Positions 35,283-43,914 of a DNA stretch of 64,000 bases are shown here, one piece after another; position 1 is the first letter of the stretch; every line of letters begins with the position of its first letter. The notes under the pieces are model-generated. The model saw only the letters and a program-made list of their open reading frames with translations. It was not told where the DNA came from and made no database searches. The position numbers were made by a program, and so were the translations under genes. The DNA comes from Pollenia angustigena. Lineage: Eukaryota; Arthropoda; Insecta; Diptera; Polleniidae. The DNA lies in contig OV884060.1 in NCBI GenBank assembly GCA_930367215.1, positions 175,409,253 through 175,473,252 of the forward strand. Reading direction: 5' to 3'.

Positions 35283-38200
35283 AAGCCTGTTCGTCCCGAA
35301 TAGGCTCAGATTCTCCTTTTCCATAATGGGCTAGTCGTTCTAGATGTACCACTTTCATTTTTGATCTTGGGCTCTTATATTTCTGGATCCGATACACCAC
35401 GTCATTCAATTTCTTTATTACTTTATATGGGCCATCCCAATGAGTCTGCAGCTTTGGAGATAGTCCTTTCTTTCGTTGCGGATTAAAAAGTAAAACCAAC
35501 TGGCCCTCTTTGAAACCTTCCGAATTTGCCGCTCGATCGTATCTGGCTTTCATCTTGTCACTGGACAGCTTAATCCGACTTCGCACGAACTCATGAAGTT
35601 CATTAAGGTCATCTTGCTCCTGTGAGGTAGAGCCTTCATTGCTGCCATCTGTTGGTCCAGGCTTAACACCAAATTCTAGATCTCCAGGTAGTCTGAGCTC
35701 CGTTCCAAAGACAATTTTGGCAGGTGTACGAGAGGTGGAATTATGAACAGCTGATCTATATGCCAACAGAAACTTTGGAATGTGTTCATCCCAGTCCTTC
35801 TGATGAGTGCTTACTACTTTACGCAAGTGTTCCTCTAATGTGCGGTTAAATCTTTCAACCATGCCATCGGATTGTGGATGCGAAGGAGTTGTTCTAGTTT
35901 TCATTATTCCGTACAATTCGCACATTTTTTTGAACACAGCAGATTCAAAATTTCTGCCTTGGTCAGAGTGTAATTCTATTGGAACTCCGTAGCGGCACAC
36001 CCAGTTATTCAAAAATACGTCCACAACGGTTTTGGCTTCTTGATTTGGGATGGCATACACCTCTGGCCATTTACTAAAGTAATCGATAACAACTAACACA
36101 TAACGGTTGCCGGCATCACTCACAGGAAGAGGTCCGGCTATATCCATTGCGATTCGCTCGAATGGGGCACCCGAATTGTACTGTTGAAGCGGTCCCCGAC
36201 TTCTCCTTGTTGGTCCTTCGGCGGCAATGCATTGGGTGCAATTTGATATCCAATCGGCCACAGCTTGTTGGCACCCAACCCAGTAGAAACGTTGTTTTAA
36301 TTTTTCTAGTGTTTTTGTTACGCCAAGATGGCCACCACTTGGACCATTATGGAATTCATTTAAAACTTCATGTACTTTTGACGATGGCACTACAATGAGG
36401 TTACGAACTGATTTTCCATCGGCACTTTCCCATGCTCGGTACAGGCAGCCATTTATCAACTGTAGGCTGTTCCATAGGGCCCAGTAGGCTTTTGTTAGGG
36501 GACTTTCAGATGATATTTCGTTTCGATTCGGCCTTCTGCCTTCTTCTTTGGCCATCATAACTTTCTCTAATATAGGGTCAGCTTTCTGTGCCATTGACCA
36601 GTCTTCGTTGGACTCTATCTGCAGTAGGCGAACTTCACAGTTGTATTCCTTTCCTTCAGCCTTTACACAATGCTTGCATTCCAGTTTGCAGGGTCGTCTT
36701 GATAGAGCATCCGCATTGCCATGTTTTCCACCTTTTCTGTGCTCAATGGTAAAATCATAACTTTGTAGGCGCTCAATCCAGCGAGCTATCTGACCTTCCG
36801 GATTCTTGAATTGCAGCAACCACCTTAGTGCAGAGTGGTCTGTTCTTAACTCAAAATGTTGACCATACAAATACTTGTGCAAATGTTTTACGCACTCTAG
36901 AACTGCCAGAAGCTCTCTTCGCGTCACGCAGTAATTTCTCTCAGGCTTCGAAAGTATTCGGCTGTAATAGCCCACGACTCGCTCTACGCCATCGACCACT
37001 TGGGAAAGCACACCTCCAATTCCGTATCCGCTCGCATCGGTATCAAGCACAAATTTCTCTCCAGTAATGGGGTAAGCCAAAATTGGTGCTGAGCACAACA
37101 ATTCCTTTAGTTTCTGAAATGCTGTTTCCTGTGCTTCACTCCAGATGTATTTTTGCGCCTTTTTAGTCAATTCGTGTAAACTTGCAGCAATATTTGCAAA
37201 GTTTGGCACAAAGCGCCTGTAGTATGTACATAGGCCTAGAAAACTGCGTAATTCATGAATATTTTTCGGGCGTGGCCAATCCATTACAGCTTTTATTTTA
37301 TCGTCGTCCGTTGAGATGCCTTTGGAGGTTACACGATGTCCCAGGTATTTTACTTCCTTCTGGAACAGTGAGCATTTCTTAGCATTTAGTTTTAGTCCTG
37401 CCATTGATATACGTTTCATCACCTCTTCTAGGTTTTTCAGGTGTTCATCAAATGTTTTCCCCATTACAATAATGTCGTCAAGGTACACCAAACATGTCTT
37501 TCGGTGAAGACCTTTTAACACCTGCTCCATTAAACGCTCGAATGTAGCCGGAGCATTGCAGAGTCCAAATGGCATCACATTAAACTGCCATAAGCCATCA
37601 CTTGCGCAAAACGCAGTTTTCTCCTTATCATTTTCCGCAATTTCCACTTGCCAATAACCGCTCTGCAAATCCAATGTAGTAAACCATTCCGTTCCGGCTA
37701 ACGTGTCCAAGGTATCATCAATTCTAGGCAATGGATAACTATCTTTTTTCGTGACGTCATTCAGTTTTCTGTAATCTAAGCAGAATCTGGTACTCCCATC
37801 TTTCTTTTTCACCAAAACCACTGGTGAGCTCCAAGGACTTGACGATGGTTTAATAACTCCGTTCTTTTCCATCTCGCTAACTAGCTCTTTTACTTCATTG
37901 CGCTTTGCTAGAGGAATGCTTCTTGGCGCCTGTTTTATCGGCTTAGCTTCGCCTGTGTTGATTTCGTGTTTCACGATTGACGTTCTGCCTTGGTTTTGAC
38001 CTTTCAAAGCGAATGCAGAGGCATATTTTCTTAGTAGTTGTTTGGCCTTATTTTTGCAAGGCGGTGTTAGCGTTTCGGTCCATTTTCGCACATGTTCCTC
38101 TAGTGGCTCGTGGTCTTTGCTAATTCTCCTGGCTACGCCTTGATGCTGCTCGCAATTAATTACTGCCTCTGTTGAAGTACATTGTCCAATCTTGAAGTTC

Positions 38201-38880
38201 TGCGTAAGGACTTTTTCACTGCTGGATAAATTTAATACTCTCACAGGAACTAGACCCTTGCTGGGTTTTACGAGGGCATTCGCTGTTACGATATCTCCTT
38301 TAACTTCTGCTGGCTCTACCACCCATAAACTGTTGTCCTCACAATCTCCCTCCATTCGCGCCCATACTAAGATTTCTGATTTGGGTGGCAGTTTTTCACG
38401 TTGAAGGGCGATTAGCTGTCTTACATGGGCCTTGGTTTCGTATCCAACCTCAAGGGGTATTTCCGCATCACGCCAATACATAATTTGCTGACCCATATCC
38501 AAATGAATACCATGTTCAATCATGAAATCTGCGCCAATGATTACCTCGTCTACAATATCAGCCACAATAAATACGTGATGGGCGATTGCATTGGCCATAC
38601 TTAATTTTGCTTTTACTTTTCCATAGACAGTGGCAGACTCGCCTGTAGCTGTTCGCAGACTTACCCCGCTTAGTGGTTCGATTGATTTTTGTATTAAATC
38701 GGGCCTTATAATGGAATGTGATGCCCCAGTGTCCACAGTAAGAATGCGTTTTTGACCATTAATGTAACCACAAGCAGTAAGATTCCTGTTACTCCTTTGC
38801 ACTACTGATATAGAGATTGTGGGGCCCTCAGATGTGGAAGCTAGCCCATGCCCCGAGGTGCTAGCTATTTTTAGTTTAAA
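35281..38880 (-). CDS. pol: Gypsy pol polyprotein (PR-RT-RH-IN), -1 frame to gag
   Basis: Open to 38904, upstream of the gag stop, so it is expected to be made as Gag-Pol by -1 frameshifting at 38874-38880 rather than from its own ATG. Counting from the in-frame GTG at 38802 (1,173 codons): aspartic protease D24-T-G-A-S; reverse transcriptase about 310-490 with FCLDYRKLND and the catalytic YLDD at 440-443; RNase H about 580-700 with D589, E630, D655; integrase zinc site H818, H825, C855, C858 and catalytic D887, D947, E983 (35 residues between the last two); a GPY/F-like module (HWDGPYKVIKKL) near the C-terminus. No chromodomain or env follows. The frame is fully open with all catalytic residues present. 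Separate N-terminal residues come from the frameshift junction. Confidence 0.93.
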   Translation of the reverse strand, partial: FKLKIASTSGHGLASTSEGPTISISVVQRSNRNLTACGYINGQKRILTVDTGASHSIIRPDLIQKSIEPLSGVSLRTATGESATVYGKVKAKLSMANAIAHHVFIVADIVDEVIIGADFMIEHGIHLDMGQQIMYWRDAEIPLEVGYETKAHVRQLIALQREKLPPKSEILVWARMEGDCEDNSLWVVEPAEVKGDIVTANALVKPSKGLVPVRVLNLSSSEKVLTQNFKIGQCTSTEAVINCEQHQGVARRISKDHEPLEEHVRKWTETLTPPCKNKAKQLLRKYASAFALKGQNQGRTSIVKHEINTGEAKPIKQAPRSIPLAKRNEVKELVSEMEKNGVIKPSSSPWSSPVVLVKKKDGSTRFCLDYRKLNDVTKKDSYPLPRIDDTLDTLAGTEWFTTLDLQSGYWQVEIAENDKEKTAFCASDGLWQFNVMPFGLCNAPATFERLMEQVLKGLHRKTCLVYLDDIIVMGKTFDEHLKNLEEVMKRISMAGLKLNAKKCSLFQKEVKYLGHRVTSKGISTDDDKIKAVMDWPRPKNIHELRSFLGLCTYYRRFVPNFANIAASLHELTKKAQKYIWSEAQETAFQKLKELLCSAPILAYPITGEKFVLDTDASGYGIGGVLSQVVDGVERVVGYYSRILSKPERNYCVTRRELLAVLECVKHLHKYLYGQHFELRTDHSALRWLLQFKNPEGQIARWIERLQSYDFTIEHRKGGKHGNADALSRRPCKLECKHCVKAEGKEYNCEVRLLQIESNEDWSMAQKADPILEKVMMAKEEGRRPNRNEISSESPLTKAYWALWNSLQLINGCLYRAWESADGKSVRNLIVVPSSKVHEVLNEFHNGPSGGHLGVTKTLEKLKQRFYWVGCQQAVADWISNCTQCIAAEGPTRRSRGPLQQYNSGAPFERIAMDIAGPLPVSDAGNRYVLVVIDYFSKWPEVYAIPNQEAKTVVDVFLNNWVCRYGVPIELHSDQGRNFESAVFKKMCELYGIMKTRTTPSHPQSDGMVERFNRTLEEHLRKVVSTHQKDWDEHIPKFLLAYRSAVHNSTSRTPAKIVFGTELRLPGDLEFGVKPGPTDGSNEGSTSQEQDDLNELHEFVRSRIKLSSDKMKARYDRAANSEGFKEGQLVLLFNPQRKKGLSPKLQTHWDGPYKVIKKLNDVVYRIQKYKSPRSKMKVVHLERLAHYGKGESEPIRDEQA
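38821..38866 (-). promoter_or_regulatory. Predicted H-type pseudoknot for frameshifting
   Basis: On the minus strand, stem 1 pairs AGCTAGC (38866-38860) with GCTAGCT (38845-38839), 7 bp. Stem 2 pairs GGGGC in the loop (38854-38850) with GCCCC downstream (38825-38821), 5 bp. Loops are 5, 4 and 13 nt. It begins 7 nt after the slippery heptamer. Predicted by hand from base pairing. Confidence 0.65.
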
Positions 38881-40277
38881 GGTGACTCTTGTGCCACCTG
38901 GTGACTAGCACGTTGGTTGTTTCCTGGTGGCGAGGAAGATCTCGATCGTCGTCTTGGTGCTTTGCAGTTTCGCTGAATATGGCCAGTTTTACCGCAGTTA
39001 TAGCATTTTACTTTGTTTTTACTTTGCTTCTCTCCCAAAGCCTGCAAAACTGCCTCCTTCATGCTTCTCATTTCCTTCAAAATATCTCCTTCGTCTTCGG
39101 CTGTTATATCGAGCTTGCGCACCTTGCATATATGCGGTTTTGAAATTATTCTAGCGGTTTCTTGTGCTAGGGCAAATGATACCGTTTCTGCAAATGATGG
39201 CTTCTGTGATGCACATACCGCTAGTTTTACATCAGCATCCCGTATACCGTTTACAAATGCCTCGGTCTTAAAATGATCTAGCAATGGATGACTTTCACCT
39301 GGATAAGTAAGCTGCACCAAGCGCTCAATCTCTAATGCGAAATCCTGTAGCGTCTCGTTTGGCTTTTGTACTCTACCCCGTAATTCCATTCTGAATATTT
39401 CTTTTCTATGTTCACCACCATACTTGCGTTGCAGTGCTACCATAATGTCATCATAATTATTTCTGCAACTTACTGGTACACTTTCTAGAATTTCAGCCGC
39501 AGTTCCTTTTAAAGCCAGAATCAGCTCTATGGCTTTTTCTTCATTGTTCCAAGCATTTTTATTGGCAACTGTGTCAAACTGGAACTTAAACACATTCAAT
39601 GGTGAGCTGCCGTCAAAACTTGGAGCTCTTATTCTATTCGAGACTTCTGGAAAAACTCGCACCACTCCCTCTTGGCACTGAAGACTATTAACTCTTTCTT
39701 CCAGATGATGAAGTTTTCCATCAAAAACCGTGACTTGTGTTTTCACATTAGTGACTTGAGTTTTTACATCAGTGACTTGTGTTTTTACATCAGACAATTC
39801 TATTTCCATATCGTCTACTCTTTCGTTTATAACAGTAGAAATCTCTTGAAGCTTCTCAAGTTTTTCATTAGTAGCCTGAAGTTTCTCTTTTGTCACTTTA
39901 GAATTTTCTTGAATTTCGGCTAAGATGGTGCTTGCATTTTCTACGATAGCTTTTGAATTTTCTTCCATTTTTCTAGAGGTTACAGCCGAATTTTCTTTTA
40001 CCATTTCCTCCATTTTTCTAGAATTTTCTTCCATTTTTTCCATTTTCTCCATCATAGCAGCAAACATTGTACCAAGATCCATGTTGCTTGTGACTGCACG
40101 GGTAGCAACTTCTATTTCTTCTTTTTCTTCAAATTCATAAGTTGCGATGTCAATATTGCGTCGCTTAAATTCATCGATTAATCTTTTCTGCAGCTCAGCT
40201 TTATTTCCAGCAGTAGGCAGATCCAACTTGCCCAACTCTTTCTTCAGCTGTTCAACTTTTAGCTCATCGAATTTCAT
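38871..40277 (-). CDS. gag: Gypsy Gag structural protein
   Basis: 468 aa from an ATG at 40277, about 60 nt downstream of the primer site, to TAA at 38871. It would form the virus-like particle and bind RNA. Order: an N-terminal SAP-like segment (about 5-40: LKVEQLKKELGKLDLPTAGN, then KAELQKRLIDEF), a long coiled coil (about 70-205) with three exact heptads of the form VKTQVTD, the retrotransposon capsid core (about 220-360), and one CCHC zinc knuckle CYNCGKTGHIQRNC (C-x2-C-x4-H-x4-C) followed by an Arg/Ser tail. A SAP motif suggests DNA or chromatin contact. The stop is read through by frameshifting to make Gag-Pol. No lesion seen. Confidence 0.92.
   Translation of the reverse strand: MKFDELKVEQLKKELGKLDLPTAGNKAELQKRLIDEFKRRNIDIATYEFEEKEEIEVATRAVTSNMDLGTMFAAMMEKMEKMEENSRKMEEMVKENSAVTSRKMEENSKAIVENASTILAEIQENSKVTKEKLQATNEKLEKLQEISTVINERVDDMEIELSDVKTQVTDVKTQVTNVKTQVTVFDGKLHHLEERVNSLQCQEGVVRVFPEVSNRIRAPSFDGSSPLNVFKFQFDTVANKNAWNNEEKAIELILALKGTAAEILESVPVSCRNNYDDIMVALQRKYGGEHRKEIFRMELRGRVQKPNETLQDFALEIERLVQLTYPGESHPLLDHFKTEAFVNGIRDADVKLAVCASQKPSFAETVSFALAQETARIISKPHICKVRKLDITAEDEGDILKEMRSMKEAVLQALGEKQSKNKVKCYNCGKTGHIQRNCKAPRRRSRSSSPPGNNQRASHQVAQESPLN
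38874..38880 (-). promoter_or_regulatory. Slippery heptamer U UUA AAC for -1 frameshift
   Basis: Minus strand TTTAAAC, in gag phase CCT TTA AAC TAA, i.e. exactly X XXY YYZ directly before the gag stop. After a one-base slip back the ribosome reads on in the pol frame. This heptamer is one of the best-known -1 frameshift signals. Confidence 0.9.
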
Positions 40278-40336
40278 TGTTGTTTGTATAGTTTTTTTTT
40301 ATTATTTTATTTTATTTTTTTTTTTTATTGCAATTT

Positions 40337-40350
40337 CACTTCTGACACCA
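40337..40350 (-). promoter_or_regulatory. Primer binding site, tRNA-Leu type
   Basis: Two bases inside the 5' LTR, the minus strand reads TGGTGTCAGAAGTG. Its complement is CACTTCTGACACCA, as at the 3' end of a tRNA-Leu with CCA added; this assignment is from memory of tRNA sequences. Some insect Gypsy lineages (mdg3/micropia) are known to use tRNA-Leu. Confidence 0.8.
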
Positions 40351-40352
40351 AT

Positions 40353-40768
40353 TGTTACGTTTTTCCTTTAATAAACGCGTTTGAGTTCTTTTAATTGCAA
40401 ATCCGAATAAAAACACACACTTATTCAACTTAACAAACTTTATTGAAATTAATTATTTTGTTCACAATTGTTAGTTACGAACAGAACCGTTTTTCAAAAA
40501 CAGACTAAAACTAATTTTACATGAGTCACCCCTTTTTATATTTCATAATTATTTCTAGATTTTTCCTGAACCTTCCCGTAAAAACTATTTATTATGTTCT
40601 ATAACCATTTCTAGAAATTACTGGGAAATTTATATAGGAATTATTTTTAAAATAACAGTTGTGTTGAAAATTATACATGACAATTTTAAGTAACATAAAA
40701 CTATAACTTACAAGATAACTTATAACTATAACTATAAATAATTCTAAGATAATTTAACTTTCGTAACA
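40353..40768 (-). repeat. Gypsy 5' LTR
   Basis: 416 bp, identical by eye to the 3' LTR. As the upstream LTR of the minus-strand element it carries the active promoter: TATAAAAAG at about 40532-40541, preceded by a stretch of ATAGTTATA-like words. TSD GTAT follows at 40769-40772. Confidence 0.95.
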
Positions 40769-40772
40769 GTAT

Positions 40773-41560
40773 TATAAAGTTGAATCAATCCCGAACGTGA
40801 AAAAAGAAGGAGAATTTTATTATGATTGATTTACTTACCCGTGTTACAACTAACAGAATTTCAATTATAAAACAACAGCATCATTCCCGATATGATTTTT
40901 ACTTTAAAAACTTAATGTACACATATAACTGATAATAAAAACTAAATGAGAAGCAAGAGTCCTCAATTTTACTTTTTAAACATGAAAATATTGTGTTTAC
41001 GTCTTGTTCTATTGTTTCTACGCACCACAAGCAAATCGTTTTTTAACTATTTGTGTGGTGTTGTTATTAGTGTCTGCATCAAACTTTGATAAGTTAAATG
41101 AGATTAATACGCTCACTTTGTAATTTTACTCTCAGAGTGGCACTACCCACTAAAGTTTTAGCCCCGTATTCATAAACGAATATTAAATTTAACAAACGCT
41201 TATTAAGGACAAATATCATAGATCGGCTCAGTAGCTTTGCAGTCTATACGAAAATTTGCGAAATTTCTATAATTTCTATATCTATAATTTCTTTGTATGG
41301 ATGGTGCCATGCCGATTTTTCCAATTACTGTGAAAATTTCATTAAAATCGGCTCAGTAAGTAGCTTTGCAGTCTATACGAAAATTTACGAAATTTATCTT
41401 TTACTAGTGCAATTTCTAAATCCCTTTGAACGTTTTCATTTTGTATATAGCACAGCGTACAATGTCGTCAAAGCGTTTATAAATAGAAAATGTCAAACAC
41501 TCTTTTTTAAACAACTCTTAATGCTATCTTGTTAAGTACACTACAGAAAAAAAAAAATCA
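40773..41560. other. Non-coding flank with a dispersed repeat copy
   Basis: Contains a diverged copy (about 40835-40990) of the 3520-3905 repeat family, a GCCCCGTATTCATAAACG MITE-like end at 41161, and two copies of a phrase with ATCGGCTCAGTA...GCTTTGCAGTCTATACGAAA (41223 and 41347). No gene supported. Confidence 0.5.
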
Positions 41561-42216
41561 AAAATAATTCTGTGGCCGTATGGAAAAACTAGATAACTCC
41601 ATTTTTTTAAAACACGAGAAAAACACATTTTAAGTTTTAAACATAGTTCGCTAATTATTTCATATGAATTTATGTTATTATGCATGCGCACTTAACAAAA
41701 CATAATTTTAAATAACGTTAAAGATTTCTGGTTCCATTAAACTAATTTTTGGACATTAAAACCGAAAATCAGTGTCAGTTATCTTGTTTTTTCGAAAAGT
41801 GGAGTTATCTAGTTTTTTCGAAAAAACTTTTTTTTCTCAAATTATATTAATATTTTACGGAATTAAGGCAACTTAAGTAATGATTTGTGGAAAAACATTA
41901 ACTATTTGGCTCAGCACGTTAATTTACCCGTTTTTTTTACGAAAAGATGGAGTTATCCAGTTTTTCCAAAAAATATTTTTTTTTCTTTTTATGCTTATAT
42001 ATCAAAAAATAAGCCGAGTTTTTGTCTGTTTTTACGCAAATACTTAATTAAAAAGTTTACCCTTCTTGGTTTTATGAAATCAATTGGCCAGTTTTTGGGA
42101 CGTGGATTAACGTTATACTCGGTTTAACATAGGTTGAAATTGAAAACAACTATTGACTTTGTGGTTTATTTTATTTCAATAAATATTAAAATTTTAAACA
42201 AAAGGTGTTCCGTTAA

Positions 42217-42882
42217 ATGTTTATAATAAACTTCGTAACGTCCAAAGAAATTCATTGTCCGGAAGATTGGTACCAACTAGTCAGAGATGCAAAAAAGTCA
42301 AATCCTTTTCAAGTTATTGTTTTGAACCAATCATCAATTTACAGCTACGACGAACTATTTAAAAGCACTTTGGTCATACCGAAACGTTCTAATGATAATA
42401 CACCCTTTAAAATCAGCAATGTAAAGTGGCTGCGGTACACTAAAGAGAAACAAGGCATTGTTATGTATAAAAACACACTTTCTGAAGAGGAACGTTTTAT
42501 TTATTTGGACATGAGACAAAACACGGTTTCAAAATTAGGTGACTACCTTGTGCAGTGCAATCACAGCCCTCTTCCAATCACGAAAGAAAAGAACAAAGAT
42601 TTGATCAGCATTCTGCCACTTTTACGGCCAGACGTTTATTCTTTTTATGAAAACCTACCAACAAATTACAATCCGACTTACATAAACGTTGGTCCAGACC
42701 TTCACCTCATGCAAATGCAGACTAAGTTGGAGGAAATTATTCCAGAAGGCAGCACGGAACAAAATAAAAGGAAGCAAAACTTCATCGAGCAATCGGATAA
42801 AGACCTCGAAAATTTCGAAATAAATGCTTTAAAAAAAAAACAAAATCAAATCAAGCCGGAAAAAGCTCAATACAAGTTTTAA
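42217..42882 (+). CDS. Unknown 221-aa protein of the 41.6-43.9 kb element
   Basis: An ATG-started ORF with coding-like composition, alone in its element. No family recognised. The first ~150 residues look globular, with CPEDWYQLVRDAKKSNPF, a hydrophobic strand QVIVLNQSSIY, a conserved-looking FKISNVKWLRYTKEKQGIVM and ERFIYLDMR; the rest is charged. After an A-run at 42830-42839 the frame ends after 16 more codons, but the next frame stays open for about 43 codons to a TAA at 42965-42967 and ends in an Arg/Ser/Lys-rich tail. This suggests a 1-nt homopolymer indel, real or an assembly error, and an original protein of about 250 aa. A polyadenylation-like AATAAA lies near 43046. It lacks recognisable DDE motifs, so it may be an accessory or DNA-binding protein. 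Confidence 0.6.
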   Translation: MFIINFVTSKEIHCPEDWYQLVRDAKKSNPFQVIVLNQSSIYSYDELFKSTLVIPKRSNDNTPFKISNVKWLRYTKEKQGIVMYKNTLSEEERFIYLDMRQNTVSKLGDYLVQCNHSPLPITKEKNKDLISILPLLRPDVYSFYENLPTNYNPTYINVGPDLHLMQMQTKLEEIIPEGSTEQNKRKQNFIEQSDKDLENFEINALKKKQNQIKPEKAQYKF

Positions 42883-43070
42883 TCAGGAATTCGGCAAAAG
42901 CCTAAATGTGTCTCCGGTTGATGAGCATTTAACATTGAGAAGATCGTCAAGGTTCCAGAAAAAATAATTTTATAATATTAAAATTGTATTAGTATTAAAT
43001 ATCGTATTGTGTTGAGAATATGAATATGTTCTTAGTTTAATTTAAAAATAAAGAAATTTACTGCGAGGCC

Positions 43071-43187
43071 CACAATGTCGACAAGAACATTTCTTTCGCA
43101 TATTTATATTGAAAACAATAATAAAAAACTAAATATTTTTGTTTTCAATATAAATATACAAAAGAAATGTTCTTGTCGACATCGTGG
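43071..43187. repeat. Large hairpin with 46-bp arms
   Basis: The arm from 43071 (CACAATGTCGACAAGAACAT and onwards) is inverted at 43141-43187 with few mismatches around a ~24-nt AT loop. It sits between the ORF and the internal end copy of its host element. It may be a nested MITE or a part of the element. Confidence 0.7.
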
Positions 43188-43914
43188 ATCGGGCAGTTAA
43201 TTTGTTTTTATTTAAAGAAATCTGTGGCCGTATATAACAACTATGTAACTCCATTTTTTAATAAAATTTGCTTGCCTTCCAGATTTATTCCAAGAAAAAA
43301 AACTGGAAAAAAAGTTTTAATTATTTTTGTACGTAAAAACACCTTAATATTATCTTTGCAACAGAAAACAAAAATATTAATAGGTAAGTTGAAACCTTTC
43401 CTAAAGTTACTGTGCCACATATGGTACATTAGATCCATCTGGGTTAAATGCTATTACTCAAAAAGAATTCGGGTGTTTTGCAGTCGTATTCTATAAATCA
43501 AGAACTTCAGAATTGATATAATATGTATATAAAGAATGCATTCTTTATATTATCGGGAGTTCCAATTTTTAGGTTCAACATTTTGACCCAAAGAGCTTGT
43601 GACCCGAATTTGTTCTTTTTCGCTCTTTTTCTCTTAGTTTTCGAAACAACTTCGTTTTAAACTTCTTATTTCTCTGTTTTTTAAGACATTTTGGAGTTAA
43701 CTTGTTTTTTCAAAAAATGCATGGAGTTATCTAGTTTTTTCAAAAAATTTGGTATTTTTCTGATTTTTGTTTTTCAAATAACTTTTAAATGAGATACAAT
43801 ATCAAAATTTCGATCTGACAGAATGATAGCAAATAAAACACGCTTTCTATTTTTATCTCAATTTTCACAAAAAGTGGAGTTAACTAGTTTTTCCATACGG
43901 CCACAGAATTTTAA

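Larger units (their letters stand above)
34854..40768 (-). mobile_element. Complete Ty3/Gypsy LTR retrotransposon
   Basis: A 5,915-bp element on the minus strand with two identical 416-bp LTRs, 4-bp TSD (GTAT), tRNA-Leu-type primer site, gag, pol and polypurine tract. Pol order is protease, reverse transcriptase, RNase H, integrase, as in Metaviridae. There is no env-like ORF; pol ends at the polypurine tract. Identical LTRs and open reading frames mean a very recent insertion that may still be active. The flanking DNA is another dispersed repeat. Confidence 0.95.
41566..43910. mobile_element. TIR element with subterminal repeats and an unknown ORF
   Basis: The left end AATTCTGTGGCCGTATGG and its inverted partner at the right are near-identical over about 38 bp (one mismatch at CTAGATAAC/CTAGTTAAC). 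The subterminal motif GGAGTTATCTAGTTTTTTC occurs again at about 41803, 41948, 43694, 43725 and 43873, and another copy of the end (CTGTGGCCGTAT...TAACTCCATT) lies inside at 43221. These look like binding sites for a transposase. The only sizeable ORF is at 42217. No unequivocal TSD. Superfamily unknown to me. Confidence 0.7.

Noticed and set aside
38800..38802. Independent start for pol at GTG 38802
   Set aside because: The pol frame is open further upstream, overlaps gag, and a slippery site and pseudoknot are present; frameshifting explains expression better.
35807..40371. Many plus-strand ORFs across the Gypsy element
   Set aside because: They are antisense shadows of gag and pol, which have clear family motifs on the minus strand.
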